Notes: generated from the letters alone by a model not told the origin. Positions 33,687-43,145 are shown, counted from the first letter of the stretch. The stretch is DNA of 64,000 nucleotides from Micromonospora sp. C28SCA-DRY-2 (GCF_030519475.1 NZ_JAUMKD010000004.1:273501-337500), one strand, 5' to 3'. Program-made: numbers and translations.

Positions 33687-35087
33687 GTGACGACTCCAGA
33701 GGCGACGGGATACCGGATCGAACGCGACTCGATGGGCGAGGTGGAGGTGCCCGCTGAGGCGCTGTGGCGGGCGCAGACGCAGCGCGCGGTGCAGAACTTC
33801 CCGATCTCGGGCCGGGGCATCGAGCCGGCCCAGATCCGGGCGCTGGCCCAGATCAAGGGCGCGGCGGCCGAGGTCAACGGCGAGCTGGGGGTGATCGACG
33901 CGAACGTGGCGTCGGCGATCGCCGCGGCGGCCGCGCACGTGGCCGACGGCGGCTACGACGACCAGTTCCCGGTCGACGTCTTCCAGACCGGGTCGGGCAC
34001 CTCGTCCAACATGAACACCAACGAGGTGATCGCCACCCTGGCCAGCCGGGAGCTGGGTCGCGACGTGCACCCGAACGACGACGTGAACGCCTCGCAGTCC
34101 AGCAACGACGTCTTCCCGTCCTCGATCCACCTGGCCGCGACCGAGGCCGTGGCGCGCGATCTGCTGCCCGCGCTGGCGCACCTGGCCGAGGCGCTGGAGG
34201 CCAAGGCGGAGGAGTTCGAGACGGTGGTCAAGGCGGGGCGTACCCACCTGATGGACGCCACGCCGGTGACCCTGGGGCAGGAGTTCGGCGGGTACGCCGC
34301 CCAGGTCCGCTACGGCATCGAGCGGCTGGAGGCGGCGCTGCCCCGGCTGGCCGAACTGCCGCTCGGCGGCACCGCGGTGGGCACCGGCATCAACACCCCG
34401 CTCGGCTTCGCCGCGGCCGTGATCGCCAAGCTGCGCGAGTCGACCGGGCTGCCGCTCACCGAGGCACGGAACCACTTCGAGGCGCAGGGCGCCCGGGACG
34501 CCCTGGTGGAGACCTCCGGTCAGCTGCGTACCGTCGCGGTGGGGCTCTACAAGATGGCCAACGACATCCGCTGGATGGGCTCCGGCCCCCGGGCCGGCCT
34601 GCGCGAGCTGCGCATCCCCGACCTCCAGCCGGGCTCGTCGATCATGCCCGGCAAGGTCAACCCGGTGGTCTGCGAGGCGGTCCGGCAGGTCTGCGCGCAG
34701 GTGATCGGCAACGACGCGACGGTCGGGTTCGCCGGCTCGCAGGGCGACTTCGAGCTGAACGTGATGCTGCCGGTGATGGCCCGCAACATCCTGGAGTCGA
34801 TCCGGCTGCTGGCCGCGTCGAGCCGCCTGCTCGCCGACCGCTGCGTGGTCGGCCTGGTCGCGGACGCCGAGGTCTGCCTGGCGTACGCGGAGGGCTCGCC
34901 GTCGATCGTCACCCCGCTGAACCGCTACGTGGGCTACGACGAGGCCGCCTCGATCGCCAAGGAGGCGCTGGCCAAGCAGGTCTCCATCCGCGAGGTGGTG
35001 ATCGCCCGCGGGCACGTGGACTCCGGCAAGCTCAGCGAGACCCAGCTGGAGGAGGCGCTCGACCTGCTCCGGATGACCCACCCCTGA
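33687..35087 (+). CDS. fumC: class II fumarate hydratase
   Basis: Cluster-free, tetrameric fumarase interconverting fumarate and malate; 466 aa from GTG 33687. Signature GSSIMPGKVNP holds the mobile loop with catalytic Ser. QTGSGTSSNMNTNEVI, NASQSSNDVFPSS and AGRTHLMDATPVTLGQ supply the active-site residues. ATG codons at 33666 (overlapping the Abi stop) and 33678 are alternative starts; the conserved core begins at YRIERDSMGEVEVP, and the GTG gives the usual family N-terminus. If fumC has lost its own promoter to the islet upstream, the overlap could couple the two. Confidence 0.95.
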   Translation: MTTPEATGYRIERDSMGEVEVPAEALWRAQTQRAVQNFPISGRGIEPAQIRALAQIKGAAAEVNGELGVIDANVASAIAAAAAHVADGGYDDQFPVDVFQTGSGTSSNMNTNEVIATLASRELGRDVHPNDDVNASQSSNDVFPSSIHLAATEAVARDLLPALAHLAEALEAKAEEFETVVKAGRTHLMDATPVTLGQEFGGYAAQVRYGIERLEAALPRLAELPLGGTAVGTGINTPLGFAAAVIAKLRESTGLPLTEARNHFEAQGARDALVETSGQLRTVAVGLYKMANDIRWMGSGPRAGLRELRIPDLQPGSSIMPGKVNPVVCEAVRQVCAQVIGNDATVGFAGSQGDFELNVMLPVMARNILESIRLLAASSRLLADRCVVGLVADAEVCLAYAEGSPSIVTPLNRYVGYDEAASIAKEALAKQVSIREVVIARGHVDSGKLSETQLEEALDLLRMTHP

Positions 35088-35127
35088 GCCGCGCCCGGGT
35101 TCCCGGCTCGCAGCTGTGTCGAGCGGG

Positions 35128-35676
35128 TCAGCGCTGGGCGGCGGCGGCCTTGCGGGCCCGGTAGGCGCTGACCGCGGCGCGGTTGCCGCAGCTGGTGTCG
35201 CAGAACCGGCGGGACCGGTTCTTCGACAGGTCGACCAGCACGTCGTCGCAGCCGGGACGCTCGCAGGTCCGCAGCCGGCTCAGCTCGCCGCTGCGGACCA
35301 GGTCGGCGATCGCCATCGCCGCCTCGACCGCCATCCGGGTCGCCAGCGGCGCGTCCCGGGGCACGGCGTGGATGTGGTACGGCTCGTCGTCGTGCGTGAT
35401 GAGCTGCGGCAGCGCGCTGTGCTCCCGGAGCAGCCCGTTGACGATCCGGACGATCTCGTCGGTGTCGGCGTGCCAGATCCGGCGTAGCCGGGGGCGCAGC
35501 TCGCGTACCGACTCCAGCTCGGCCTCGGTGTGCTCGTGCCGCCCGCTGTAGGAGTGGGCCACGAAGAAGGCGTCCAGCGCGGCGACGTCGGGCAGGCCCT
35601 CCCCGTCGGCGCCGTCGGTGTTGACGAGTGCCGCGGCGGCGATCAGCGAACATTCGGTGTCATGGGCGAAAAGCAA
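35128..35676 (-). CDS. CGNR zinc-finger transcriptional regulator
   Basis: 182 aa. The C-terminal zinc-binding CGNR motif is complete: RTCERPGCDDVLVDLSKNR followed by RRFCDTSCGNRAAVSAYRAR. The N-terminal ABATE-like domain (about 1-125) is thought to bind a ligand. The start is an uncommon TTG, supported by AGGAG 6 nt upstream. It diverges from an EamA exporter with 85 bp between starts, so it likely regulates it. The shared gap is relatively AT-rich (ataaccatagtttgccc). Confidence 0.9.
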   Translation of the reverse strand: MLFAHDTECSLIAAAALVNTDGADGEGLPDVAALDAFFVAHSYSGRHEHTEAELESVRELRPRLRRIWHADTDEIVRIVNGLLREHSALPQLITHDDEPYHIHAVPRDAPLATRMAVEAAMAIADLVRSGELSRLRTCERPGCDDVLVDLSKNRSRRFCDTSCGNRAAVSAYRARKAAAAQR

Positions 35677-35761
35677 CTTGACTCCTGTCGGGGTGCCGGC
35701 CTAGCGTCATCGGCATAACCATAGTTTGCCCATGACGGCCCGCTCGTGCCAAGGAGAGCCC

Positions 35762-36736
35762 ATGCGTCAACCACCCGCCGCCGGGGTCGGCCTCGGCCTG
35801 GCCCTGCTCTCCGCGGTCACCTTCGCCACCTCGGGCACCTTCGCCCGCTCGCTGATCGAGGCCGGTTGGTCGGCGCCCTCCGCCGTGATCGCCCGGGTGG
35901 GCATCGCCGCGCTGGTGGTGGCCGTGCCGGCGGTGATCTCGCTGCGCGGCAAGTGGCACGTGCTGCGCCGCAACCTCGGTGTGCTCGGCGTCTTCGGGCT
36001 GCTCGGGGTGGCGCTCGCCCAGGTCTGCTTCTTCAACGCGGTCCGCTATTTGCCGGTCGGCGTCGCGCTGCTGCTGGAGTACCTCGGCATCATCCTGGTC
36101 GTCGGCTGGACCTGGCTGGTCCACGGGCAGCGCCCCCGCCGGTTGACCGTGGCCGGTTCGGTGGCCGCCCTGGCCGGCCTGGTCTTCGTCCTCGACCTCA
36201 CCGGCGCCGGCCGGCTCGACCCGGTGGGTGTGCTCTGGGGTCTCGGCGCGGCGATCGGTCTGGCCGGTTACTTCGTCCTGGCCGGCCGGGTCGACGCCGA
36301 CCTGCCCTCGGTGGTCATGGCCAGCGGCGGTATGGCCGTCGGCGCCGCCGCCCTGCTCGCCCTCGGGCTCACCGGCGCGCTGCCGCTGCACGCCACCTTC
36401 GGCGACGTCACCTTCGCCGGGCAGGTCACCAGCTGGTTGGTGCCGATCGGCGGCCTCTCCCTGGTGGCCGCCGTGGTCGCGTACCTGACCGGGATCGCCG
36501 GCGCACGGATCCTCGGCCCGCGCCTGTCGTCCTTCGTCGGGCTGACCGAGGTGATGTTCGCGGTGCTCATCGCGTGGTTGGTGCTGGGCGAGCTGCCGAC
36601 CGTGGTGCAGCTCTTCGGCGGGGCGCTGATCGTCGCCGGGGTCGCCCTGGTCCGCCTCGACGAGCTGCGGGGAACGGAACCGGTCCCGGCGGCGGACACC
36701 GACCCGGCCCGGCCCGTCCTCGCCGCCGAGCGCTGA
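35762..36736 (+). CDS. EamA-family (DMT) transporter
   Basis: 324 aa with ten membrane helices in two EamA repeats (about 10-145 and 155-300). Helix 1 begins AGVGLGLALLSAVTFATSGT; the late LSSFVGLTEVMFAVLIAWLV helix is the typical EamA ending with the acidic residue. Exports amino acids or other small metabolites in characterised relatives (RhtA/YdcZ type); substrate here unknown. The ATG has AAGGAGA 5 nt upstream. Divergent from the CGNR regulator. Confidence 0.9.
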   Translation: MRQPPAAGVGLGLALLSAVTFATSGTFARSLIEAGWSAPSAVIARVGIAALVVAVPAVISLRGKWHVLRRNLGVLGVFGLLGVALAQVCFFNAVRYLPVGVALLLEYLGIILVVGWTWLVHGQRPRRLTVAGSVAALAGLVFVLDLTGAGRLDPVGVLWGLGAAIGLAGYFVLAGRVDADLPSVVMASGGMAVGAAALLALGLTGALPLHATFGDVTFAGQVTSWLVPIGGLSLVAAVVAYLTGIAGARILGPRLSSFVGLTEVMFAVLIAWLVLGELPTVVQLFGGALIVAGVALVRLDELRGTEPVPAADTDPARPVLAAER

Positions 36737-36806
36737 CCTGCGAAGGCTGGTCGTGGTGCCGCCGGGCGGGATGGCCGTCGCGCCCGGCGGCTGCCACAGT
36801 GGTCGG

Positions 36807-37526
36807 GTGCTGACCGCCGTGGTGTTCGACGCGGAAGAGACCCTGCTGGACCTGCGCCCGGCGGTGACCGGCGGGCTGGTCGCCGTACTCGAGGAGATGC
36901 GGCGGCTGACCCCGGCGGCGGCCGGGGTGTCCCTCGCCGACCTGGAGTCGGACTGGGACGCGGTCTTCGGCGCGCACAGCGCGGAGCCGGTGCACGAGAT
37001 CCGGCGCGCGGCGCTGGCCCGGTCGCTGGCCCGTGCCGGGCTCGGCGACCACCTGGACGAGCTCGCGGCGCTCTTCTTCGCCCGGCGGTTCGAGCTCACC
37101 CGGCCGTTCCCGGACGTGCGGCCGTCACTCGCCGCGCTGCGCGGACGCTGGACGCTCGGCTTCGCCACCAACGGCAACAGCCGCGCCGAACGCTGCGGGC
37201 TCGCGGGGGAGTTCTCCTTCGAGCTGTACGCGCACGAGAACGGCCTGCCGAAGAAGCCCGCGCCGGAGTTCTACGCGGCGGTGGTCGAGGCGGCCGGAGT
37301 GCCGGCCGCGCAGGTGGTGTACGTGGGCGACTCGCTGGCGCACGACGTGGTCGGGCCGCAGCGGGCCGGCCTGCGGGCGATCTGGCTCAACCGGCTCGGC
37401 CTGCCCCGACCGCCCGACGTCCGCCCGGACGCCGAACTGACCACCTTGGCCGACCTGCCGCACACCCTGGTGCGGCTCGGACAGGATGATCGACTCCGGA
37501 TCGGCGATCTGGGGGCTTCCCGCTGA
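36807..37526 (+). CDS. HAD-superfamily hydrolase
   Basis: 239 aa phosphatase fold. Motif I is FDAEETLLD, where the normal second Asp is Glu; motif II is the TNGN loop; motif III Lys is in LPKKPAPEFY; motif IV is VYVGDSLAHDVVG. The helical cap lies between about 15 and 95. The start is a GTG close to a weak -10 (CACAGT). The last 13 residues (DDRLRIGDLGASR) are encoded by a palindromic repeat element that overlaps the 3' end, so the natural C-terminus may have been altered. Substrate unknown. Confidence 0.85.
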   Translation: MLTAVVFDAEETLLDLRPAVTGGLVAVLEEMRRLTPAAAGVSLADLESDWDAVFGAHSAEPVHEIRRAALARSLARAGLGDHLDELAALFFARRFELTRPFPDVRPSLAALRGRWTLGFATNGNSRAERCGLAGEFSFELYAHENGLPKKPAPEFYAAVVEAAGVPAAQVVYVGDSLAHDVVGPQRAGLRAIWLNRLGLPRPPDVRPDAELTTLADLPHTLVRLGQDDRLRIGDLGASR

Positions 37527-37561
37527 CGGAGATACCGCCACATCGGCGATGCGGAGTCGAT
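37489..37561. repeat. 73-bp palindromic repeat element, copy 1
   Basis: 20-bp terminal inverted arms (37489-37508 and 37542-37561), 18 of 20 matching, can fold into a long hairpin. Its reverse complement aligns with copy 2 at 38118-38189 over its whole length (shared starts ATCGACTCCG, then TCGCCGA, GTGGCGGT, GCGGGA). It overlaps the 3' end of the HAD gene and may act as terminator. Confidence 0.75.
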
Positions 37562-37600
37562 AACCCGCCCGGCCCTGCCCGCGCGGCCTGCGGCCGGTGG

Positions 37601-38000
37601 TCAGCGGCGCCAGCCGCATGCGGCCAGGGCGGACCGGACCTCCCGCAGCAACCCCGGAAAGTCGCGGTGCAGCCGGCGACTCGTCACGTGCAGCACCAGC
37701 CAACCGGCACCGACGAGGCCGTCTCCCAGGCTGCCGCCGCTGGATCGGACCGCCGCAGCACGCCGGCGCTCACCGGCGGGCGGTCAGCGATCGGCTCGAA
37801 CCCCTGCCGGGTGCCGACCTGCCCAGACCTGGTGCACTCCGTCGGACCGCTCCCGCCCACCGCCGACCTCGCCGGAGGCACAGCCGGATCCAGGAGGCGC
37901 CGCGGAGCCGGTGTCGGGTCAGCAGGCCGCGCCGGATGGCGTCGGACCCGCGGAAGACCTGCCAGGCGAGGGCATCCGGCCGGTGGGGGCGAGGGGGCAT
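37601..38000 (-). pseudogene. decayed DUF559-domain protein gene
   Basis: Two recognisable ends of a DUF559 protein are present in different frames. The N-terminal part (from ATG at 38000) reads MPPRPHRPDALAWQVFRGSD then GLLTRHRLRGASWIRL. The C-terminal part (ending at 37601) reads GWLVLHVTSRRLHRDFPGLL then REVRSALAACGWRR. The whole is about 400 bp, whereas complete genes are about 850-900 bp, so the nuclease-like core is mostly deleted and the frame broken. It is flanked by the two palindromic repeats. Confidence 0.7.
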
Positions 38001-38040
38001 GTCCCGAGCCTGGCGGGCACGACCCGCCCGACGCCGTCCC

Positions 38041-38084
38041 TGTGGACAACGGGCGGGTGCCGGCCGAGGCACCCCTGTGGACAA
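38041..38084 (-). other. two DnaA-box-like 9-mers
   Basis: TGTGGACAA at 38041-38049 and 38076-38084, that is TTGTCCACA on the minus strand, the actinobacterial DnaA-box consensus, in the same orientation and 35 bp apart. They lie just outside the DUF559 remnant. No dnaA, dnaN or AT-rich unwinding region is near, so an origin is not implied. Confidence 0.4.
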
Positions 38085-38117
38085 CCGCGTCGGGCGGTCC
38101 CGACCGTGGTATGGGAG

Positions 38118-38189
38118 ATCGACTCCGGTTCGCCGACGTGGCGGTGTCCGAGCCGGCGGGATGACCCGATGCCGGGGTTATGGAGTCGA
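38118..38189. repeat. palindromic repeat element, copy 2
   Basis: Related to copy 1 at 37489-37561 but in opposite orientation; arms begin ATCGACTCC and end GGAGTCGA. It lies 17 bp downstream of the IclR gene stop (minus strand), where it could serve as terminator. Confidence 0.7.
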
Positions 38190-38205
38190 GTCCGGGCCGG
38201 CCGGG

Positions 38206-38973
38206 TCAGGCGAGGGCGGTGGCGATGGCCTCGGCGGCGGCGAGGACCTGGGCGCCGACCGCCTCCGCGTCCAGCGGGGCCAGCGCCACCACGCCGACGC
38301 TCGCCTCCAGGCCGGGCACCCCGAGCACCGGCGCGGCCACCCCGTACGCCCCGGACTGGAGTTCGCCGGCGCTGCTCACCGGGCCGGCGGCGCCCGACCG
38401 GCCGGCGAGGATGGCCCGCCCGGCCGCCCCGCGCTCCAGCGGATGCCGGGCCCCGGTCCGGTACGCGACGTGGAACGACGTCCAACTCGGCTCGACCACC
38501 GCGATGGCGACCCCCTCGCCGCCCTCGACGACGGTCAGGTGGGCGGTGGCGCCGGCCTGCTCGGCGAGCCGGCGCAGCGCGGGCAGCGCTCCCTCGGCGA
38601 GCAGCGGCTGGGCCCGCCGGGCCAGGTGCAGCACCCCGGCGCCGAGGCGCAGCCGGCCCTCGCCGTCGCGGCGCAGCATGCCGTGCCCGGTCAGCGCGCC
38701 GACCAGCCGGTAGACCGCGGCCCGGCCGATGCCCAGCCGGTTCGCCGCCTCGGTGACGGTCAGGCCGCCCGGCGCGTCGGCGACCAGGTGCAGCAGCCGC
38801 AGCCCTCGGTCCAGGGTCTGCGCGGTCTCCCCGCCGCCGGTCGCCCGGTCGGCGGGCACCCCGGCGGGACGGTCGCCCGGCTGACCGGAGCCGGACGGCG
38901 AGCCCGCACCCGCCCGGCCGTCCGGCCGGGTGGTCAGGTCGCCGGGCTCGCCGGGTCGCGCCGCCGTGTCCAC
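38206..38973 (-). CDS. IclR-family transcriptional regulator
   Basis: 255 aa. After a disordered, Pro/Gly-rich first 48 residues comes the winged helix (ETAQTLDRGLRLLHLVADAP, LTVTEAANRLGIGRAAVYRL), then the IclR effector domain (VAYRTGARHPLERGAAGRAI, then PVLGVPGLEASVGVVAL). IclR proteins often control aromatic or acyl catabolic genes, so the homogentisate operator 21 kb away is a possible target, but no evidence links them. It diverges from cysS with 64 bp between starts. GTG start; an internal start near residue 50 is possible. Confidence 0.9.
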   Translation of the reverse strand: MDTAARPGEPGDLTTRPDGRAGAGSPSGSGQPGDRPAGVPADRATGGGETAQTLDRGLRLLHLVADAPGGLTVTEAANRLGIGRAAVYRLVGALTGHGMLRRDGEGRLRLGAGVLHLARRAQPLLAEGALPALRRLAEQAGATAHLTVVEGGEGVAIAVVEPSWTSFHVAYRTGARHPLERGAAGRAILAGRSGAAGPVSSAGELQSGAYGVAAPVLGVPGLEASVGVVALAPLDAEAVGAQVLAAAEAIATALA

Positions 38974-39025
38974 AGCACGCAGCGTACGGCCCGGCTCCCG
39001 CCAACCCGGGGACCGCCCGGACGGC

Positions 39026-39031
39026 TACCCT
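39026..39031 (+). promoter_or_regulatory. -10 element of cysS (leaderless)
   Basis: TACCCT ends 6 nt before the cysS GTG, leaving no room for a ribosome site. Confidence 0.5.
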
Positions 39032-39037
39032 TGTACG

Positions 39038-40453
39038 GTGACGCTACGCCTGTATGACACCGCCACCCGATCGGTGCGGGACTTCGTCCCGCGGGAAGCC
39101 GGCAAGGTGGGGGTCTACCTGTGTGGTCTCACCCTTCAGGCGCCGCCGCACATCGGCCACCTCCGCTCCGGGGTCAGCTACGACGTGCTGCGCCGCTGGC
39201 TGCTGGCCTCCGGCTACGAGGTCACCTTCATCCGCAACCTGACCGACATCGACGACAAGATCCTGGTCAAGGCGGTGGAGCAGGGGCGGCCGTTCTGGTC
39301 GATCGCGTACGTCAACGAGCTGATCCTGGCCGCGGCGTACCGGGAGCTGAACGTGCTGCCGCCGACGTACGAGCCGCGCGCCACCGGGCACATCCCGGAG
39401 ATGCACGAGCTGATCGCCAAGCTGATCGCCGACGGGCACGCCTACCCGGCGCTCGACGGCTCCGGCGACGTCTACTTCGACGTCAGCTCGTGGCCGAGCT
39501 ACGGGTCGCTGTCCGGGCAGTCGCCGGACGCCATGCAGTCCGCCGGCGACGCCCCCGACCGGGGCAAGCGCGACCCGCGGGACTTCGCGCTCTGGAAGGG
39601 CGTCAAGCCCGACGAGCCGGCCGACGCCTACTGGCCGTCGCCGTGGGGGCGGGGCCGGCCGGGCTGGCACATCGAGTGCTCGGCGATGTGCTGGCGCTAC
39701 CTCGGGGCGGAGTTCGACATCCACGGCGGCGGGCTCGACCTGACCTTCCCGCACCACGAGAACGAGCTGGCCCAGTCCCAGGCGGCCGGGCTGCCGTTCG
39801 CCCGCTACTGGGTGCACCACGGGCTGCTCAGCATCGGCGGGGCCAAGATGGGCAAGTCGCTGGGCAACGCCCTCGACCTGGCGTACGTGGACTCGCTCGG
39901 GGTGCGCCCCATCGAGCTGCGCTACTACTACGCCGCCGCGCACTACCGCTCGCTCATCGACTACTCCGAGGACGCGCTGCGCGAGGCGGCCACCGCGTAC
40001 CGGCGGATCGAGGGCTTCGTGCAGCGGGCCGCCGAGCGGGTCGGCGCCGGCCGGCTGGGCGAGCTGCCGGCCGGGTTCGTGGCGGCCATGGACGACGACC
40101 TGAACACCTCGGCGGCGCTGGCCGTGCTCCAGGCCGTGCTCCGCGACGGCAACACCGCGCTGACCGCCGGCGACGATGTGACCGTCCGCATGACGCTCGC
40201 CGCCGTCCGCGCCATGCTGGATATCCTCGGCGTCGACCCCCTCGACCCGGCGTGGACCGGTGGTGGCCGGGCCGACGACCTGCGGGGCGTGGTGGATTCC
40301 CTGGTCGCACTCGCCCTGGAGCAGCGCGCGCAGGCCCGCGGCCGCAAGGACTGGGCCGCCGCCGACGCGGTACGCGACCAGCTCAAGCAGGCCGGCGTGG
40401 TGGTCGAGGACACCCCGCAGGGCCCCCGTTGGACTATTGGAGAGCAGGACTGA
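39038..40453 (+). CDS. cysS: cysteinyl-tRNA synthetase
   Basis: Charges tRNA-Cys. 471 aa, class I. The HIGH motif is in LCGLTLQAPPHIGHLRSG with the zinc-ligand Cys, further zinc ligands are in GWHIECSAMCW and HHENELAQS, and the signature-loop Lys motif reads KMGKS instead of KMSKS. The GTG start is fixed by an upstream TACCCT box (leaderless). Stop overlaps the start of rlmB (TGATG), so the two are coupled. A MshC-type cysteine ligase was considered, but the neighbouring rlmB and length favour CysS. Confidence 0.93.
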   Translation: MTLRLYDTATRSVRDFVPREAGKVGVYLCGLTLQAPPHIGHLRSGVSYDVLRRWLLASGYEVTFIRNLTDIDDKILVKAVEQGRPFWSIAYVNELILAAAYRELNVLPPTYEPRATGHIPEMHELIAKLIADGHAYPALDGSGDVYFDVSSWPSYGSLSGQSPDAMQSAGDAPDRGKRDPRDFALWKGVKPDEPADAYWPSPWGRGRPGWHIECSAMCWRYLGAEFDIHGGGLDLTFPHHENELAQSQAAGLPFARYWVHHGLLSIGGAKMGKSLGNALDLAYVDSLGVRPIELRYYYAAAHYRSLIDYSEDALREAATAYRRIEGFVQRAAERVGAGRLGELPAGFVAAMDDDLNTSAALAVLQAVLRDGNTALTAGDDVTVRMTLAAVRAMLDILGVDPLDPAWTGGGRADDLRGVVDSLVALALEQRAQARGRKDWAAADAVRDQLKQAGVVVEDTPQGPRWTIGEQD

Positions 40454-41571
40454 TGGCCGGCAACTCGCAGCGCCGTGGCCGGCGACTGACACCGAAGGCG
40501 GGCGCCCCGAAGGGCTCCGGCGGCAAGAACCGGGAGGCCCTCGCCGGGCGGGGTCGCACCCTGCCCGCCGACGAGCGGCCCTGGCACAAGGCGTACTCGG
40601 GCACCGAGAAGCTGCCCCAGCGCACCGCCTGGAAGCAGGAGAAGGAGCGCCGGGCCGCCGCCGAGGAGGGGCGCGCCCCGAAGATCGGTCAGCCGGGCAC
40701 GAAGGACACCACCTGGGGCAAGGGCAGCCGGGCCGGCGTCCCGCTGAGGGGCGGCAAGGGCCAGGGCAAGCCCGGCGGCCGGGGCGGCCCGCGGGTCGCC
40801 CCCGGGCGCAAGTTCAACCCGGCCAAGGACAGCCCGGAGCTGCTGGTCGGCCGGAACCCGGTGCTGGAGTCGCTGCGCGCCCAGGTGCCGGCGACCGCCC
40901 TCTACACCGCCCAGGGCATCGACATCGACGACCGGATCAACGAGATCGTCCGGACCGCCGCCGACCGGGGCATCGCGATCCTGGAGGTCAGCCGCGCCGA
41001 GCTGGACCGGATGACCGGCGGCGTGCTGCACCAGGGCGTCGGGCTCCAGGTCCCGCCGTTCGCGTACGAACCGTTCGACGATTTGGTCGCGGCGGCCCTG
41101 GAGCAGACCGCCCCGCTGCTGGTGGCGCTGGACGGGGTGACCGACCCGCGCAACCTCGGCGCGGTGATCCGGTCCGCCGCCGCCTTCGGCGCGCAGGGCG
41201 TGTTCGTACCGGAGCGGCGGGCCGCCGGGATCACCGCGACGGCCTGGCGGACCAGCGCCGGCGCGGCGGCACGGGTGCCGGTCGCCCAGGTGACCAACCT
41301 GACCCGGTCGCTGAAGGCCTGCCAGGACGCCGGGTTCGTGGTGGTCGGGCTGGACGCCGACGGCGACACCGACCTCTACGACCTGGAGGCCGCGGTCGGT
41401 CCGCTGGTCGTGGTGGTCGGCTCGGAGGGCCGTGGGCTGTCCCGGCTGGTCGGGGAGACCTGCGACCTGACCGTGAGCATCCCGATGGTCTCCGCGGTCG
41501 AGTCGCTCAACGCCAGCGTGGCCGCGGCCGTCACCCTCGCCGAGGTGGCGCGCCGCCGCGCCGCCAGCTGA
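40453..41571 (+). CDS. rlmB: 23S rRNA 2'-O-ribose methyltransferase RlmB (TrmH/SpoU family)
   Basis: 372 aa. A basic, Gly/Lys/Arg-rich N-terminal extension of about 125 residues precedes the substrate-binding domain (LLVGRNPVLESLRAQV) and the SPOUT knot: VALDGVTDPRNLGAVIRSAA (motif 1), VVVVGSEGRGLSRLV (motif 2), IPMVSAVESLNASVAAA (motif 3). Predicted to methylate G2251 of 23S rRNA. Coupled to cysS. Confidence 0.95.
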   Translation: MAGNSQRRGRRLTPKAGAPKGSGGKNREALAGRGRTLPADERPWHKAYSGTEKLPQRTAWKQEKERRAAAEEGRAPKIGQPGTKDTTWGKGSRAGVPLRGGKGQGKPGGRGGPRVAPGRKFNPAKDSPELLVGRNPVLESLRAQVPATALYTAQGIDIDDRINEIVRTAADRGIAILEVSRAELDRMTGGVLHQGVGLQVPPFAYEPFDDLVAAALEQTAPLLVALDGVTDPRNLGAVIRSAAAFGAQGVFVPERRAAGITATAWRTSAGAAARVPVAQVTNLTRSLKACQDAGFVVVGLDADGDTDLYDLEAAVGPLVVVVGSEGRGLSRLVGETCDLTVSIPMVSAVESLNASVAAAVTLAEVARRRAAS

Positions 41572-41584
41572 ACCACCGAAGACG

Positions 41585-41622
41585 AAAAGGGGCGGCCCGC
41601 CGATCGGCGGGCCGCCCCTTTT
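41585..41622. terminator. bidirectional intrinsic terminator
   Basis: Perfect 38-bp palindrome: AAAAGGGGCGG-type left arm and CCGCCCCTTTT right arm, 19 bp each, between convergent rlmB and the ABC ATPase. T-runs on both strands make it a textbook terminator in both directions. Confidence 0.93.
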
Positions 41623-41632
41623 CGGTCGTACG

Positions 41633-42724
<1,092 letters not shown>

Positions 42725-43068
42725 GGTGGAGCGCTTCCTTTCACCGGCAGGAACGTGCCGGACGATCCGAGTGAAGAGGAGCGACCGGCACGGTGCCGTG
42801 CCGGCCAACGGGCGACGTGCCGGTCACCGGGGGTGGTCGGGGTGTCGTCCGTGTCACTGCACGGTAAACGGTCTTGGCGGCGCTGCCAAGGCGCGCGACG
42901 GTGGATGGGATCGACGGCATACGGCATTCCGGTCACTCGGGCACGTCCGGACATCAATCGCCGCGAGGGTGGCCGGAGACGGTCGGGATGTTGACGTTTC
43001 CCGTGCTCGCAAGGCCTGCCGAGCGGGATATTCGGACGTCAGTCGCTATGCTGACCACGACGCGACGC
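42725..43068. other. 344-bp intergenic region between msiK and tRNA-Thr
   Basis: No gene seen. It should carry the msiK promoter (leftward) and tRNA promoter (rightward; TATGCT at 43047-43052 is a possible -10). An 18-bp imperfect palindrome CTTGGC-N6-GCCAAG at 42873-42890 with a GCGC core lies about 150 bp upstream of the msiK start and could be a regulator site. Confidence 0.5.
42873..42890. promoter_or_regulatory. palindromic site upstream of msiK
   Basis: CTTGGC/GCCAAG arms around a central GCGC; one mismatched pair in 18 bp. The central CG symmetry resembles LacI/GntR-type operators of sugar genes. Assignment is tentative. Confidence 0.4.
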
Positions 43069-43145
43069 GCCCCTGTAGCTCAGCTGGCCAGAGCACTCGC
43101 CTTGTAAGCGAGATGTCGCCGGTTCGATCCCGGCCGGGGGCTCCA
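43069..43145 (+). tRNA. tRNA-Thr (anticodon TGT)
   Basis: 77 nt with encoded CCA. The acceptor stem GCCCCTG pairs with CGGGGGC (one T-G), D-arm AGCTCAGCTGGCCAGAGCA, anticodon stem CTCGC/GCGAG with loop CTTGTAA giving anticodon TGT, and T-arm CCGGTTCGATCCCGG. It reads ACA and, by wobble, ACG. Confidence 0.97.

Larger units (their letters stand above)
37527..38205. other. 679-bp non-coding region with repeat pair and decayed DUF559 gene
   Basis: No intact gene. It holds the right half of repeat copy 1, the DUF559 remnant, two TTGTCCACA-type 9-mers, and repeat copy 2. The long open frames here are without ribosome sites and do not resemble proteins, except for the DUF559 pieces. Confidence 0.7.

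Noticed and set aside
32998..35087. Operon of the Abi gene with fumC as a functional unit
   Set aside because: The ATGA overlap uses an ATG upstream of the conserved fumC start; it is better explained by the islet ending at the fumC 5' end than by a shared function.
37770..38084. Intact small gene in the DUF559 region
   Set aside because: Only the first about 40 residues match the DUF559 N-terminus; the rest is frame-shifted, and the C-terminus is found in another frame. Listed as pseudogene.
38041..38084. Replication origin suggested by two DnaA-box words
   Set aside because: Only two boxes, no AT-rich unwinding region, and no dnaA, dnaN, rpmH or parAB genes in the window.
43069..43145. 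Attachment site of an integrated island at tRNA-Thr
   Set aside because: No second copy of the tRNA 3' end, no integrase and no phage gene was found in the following 20 kb.
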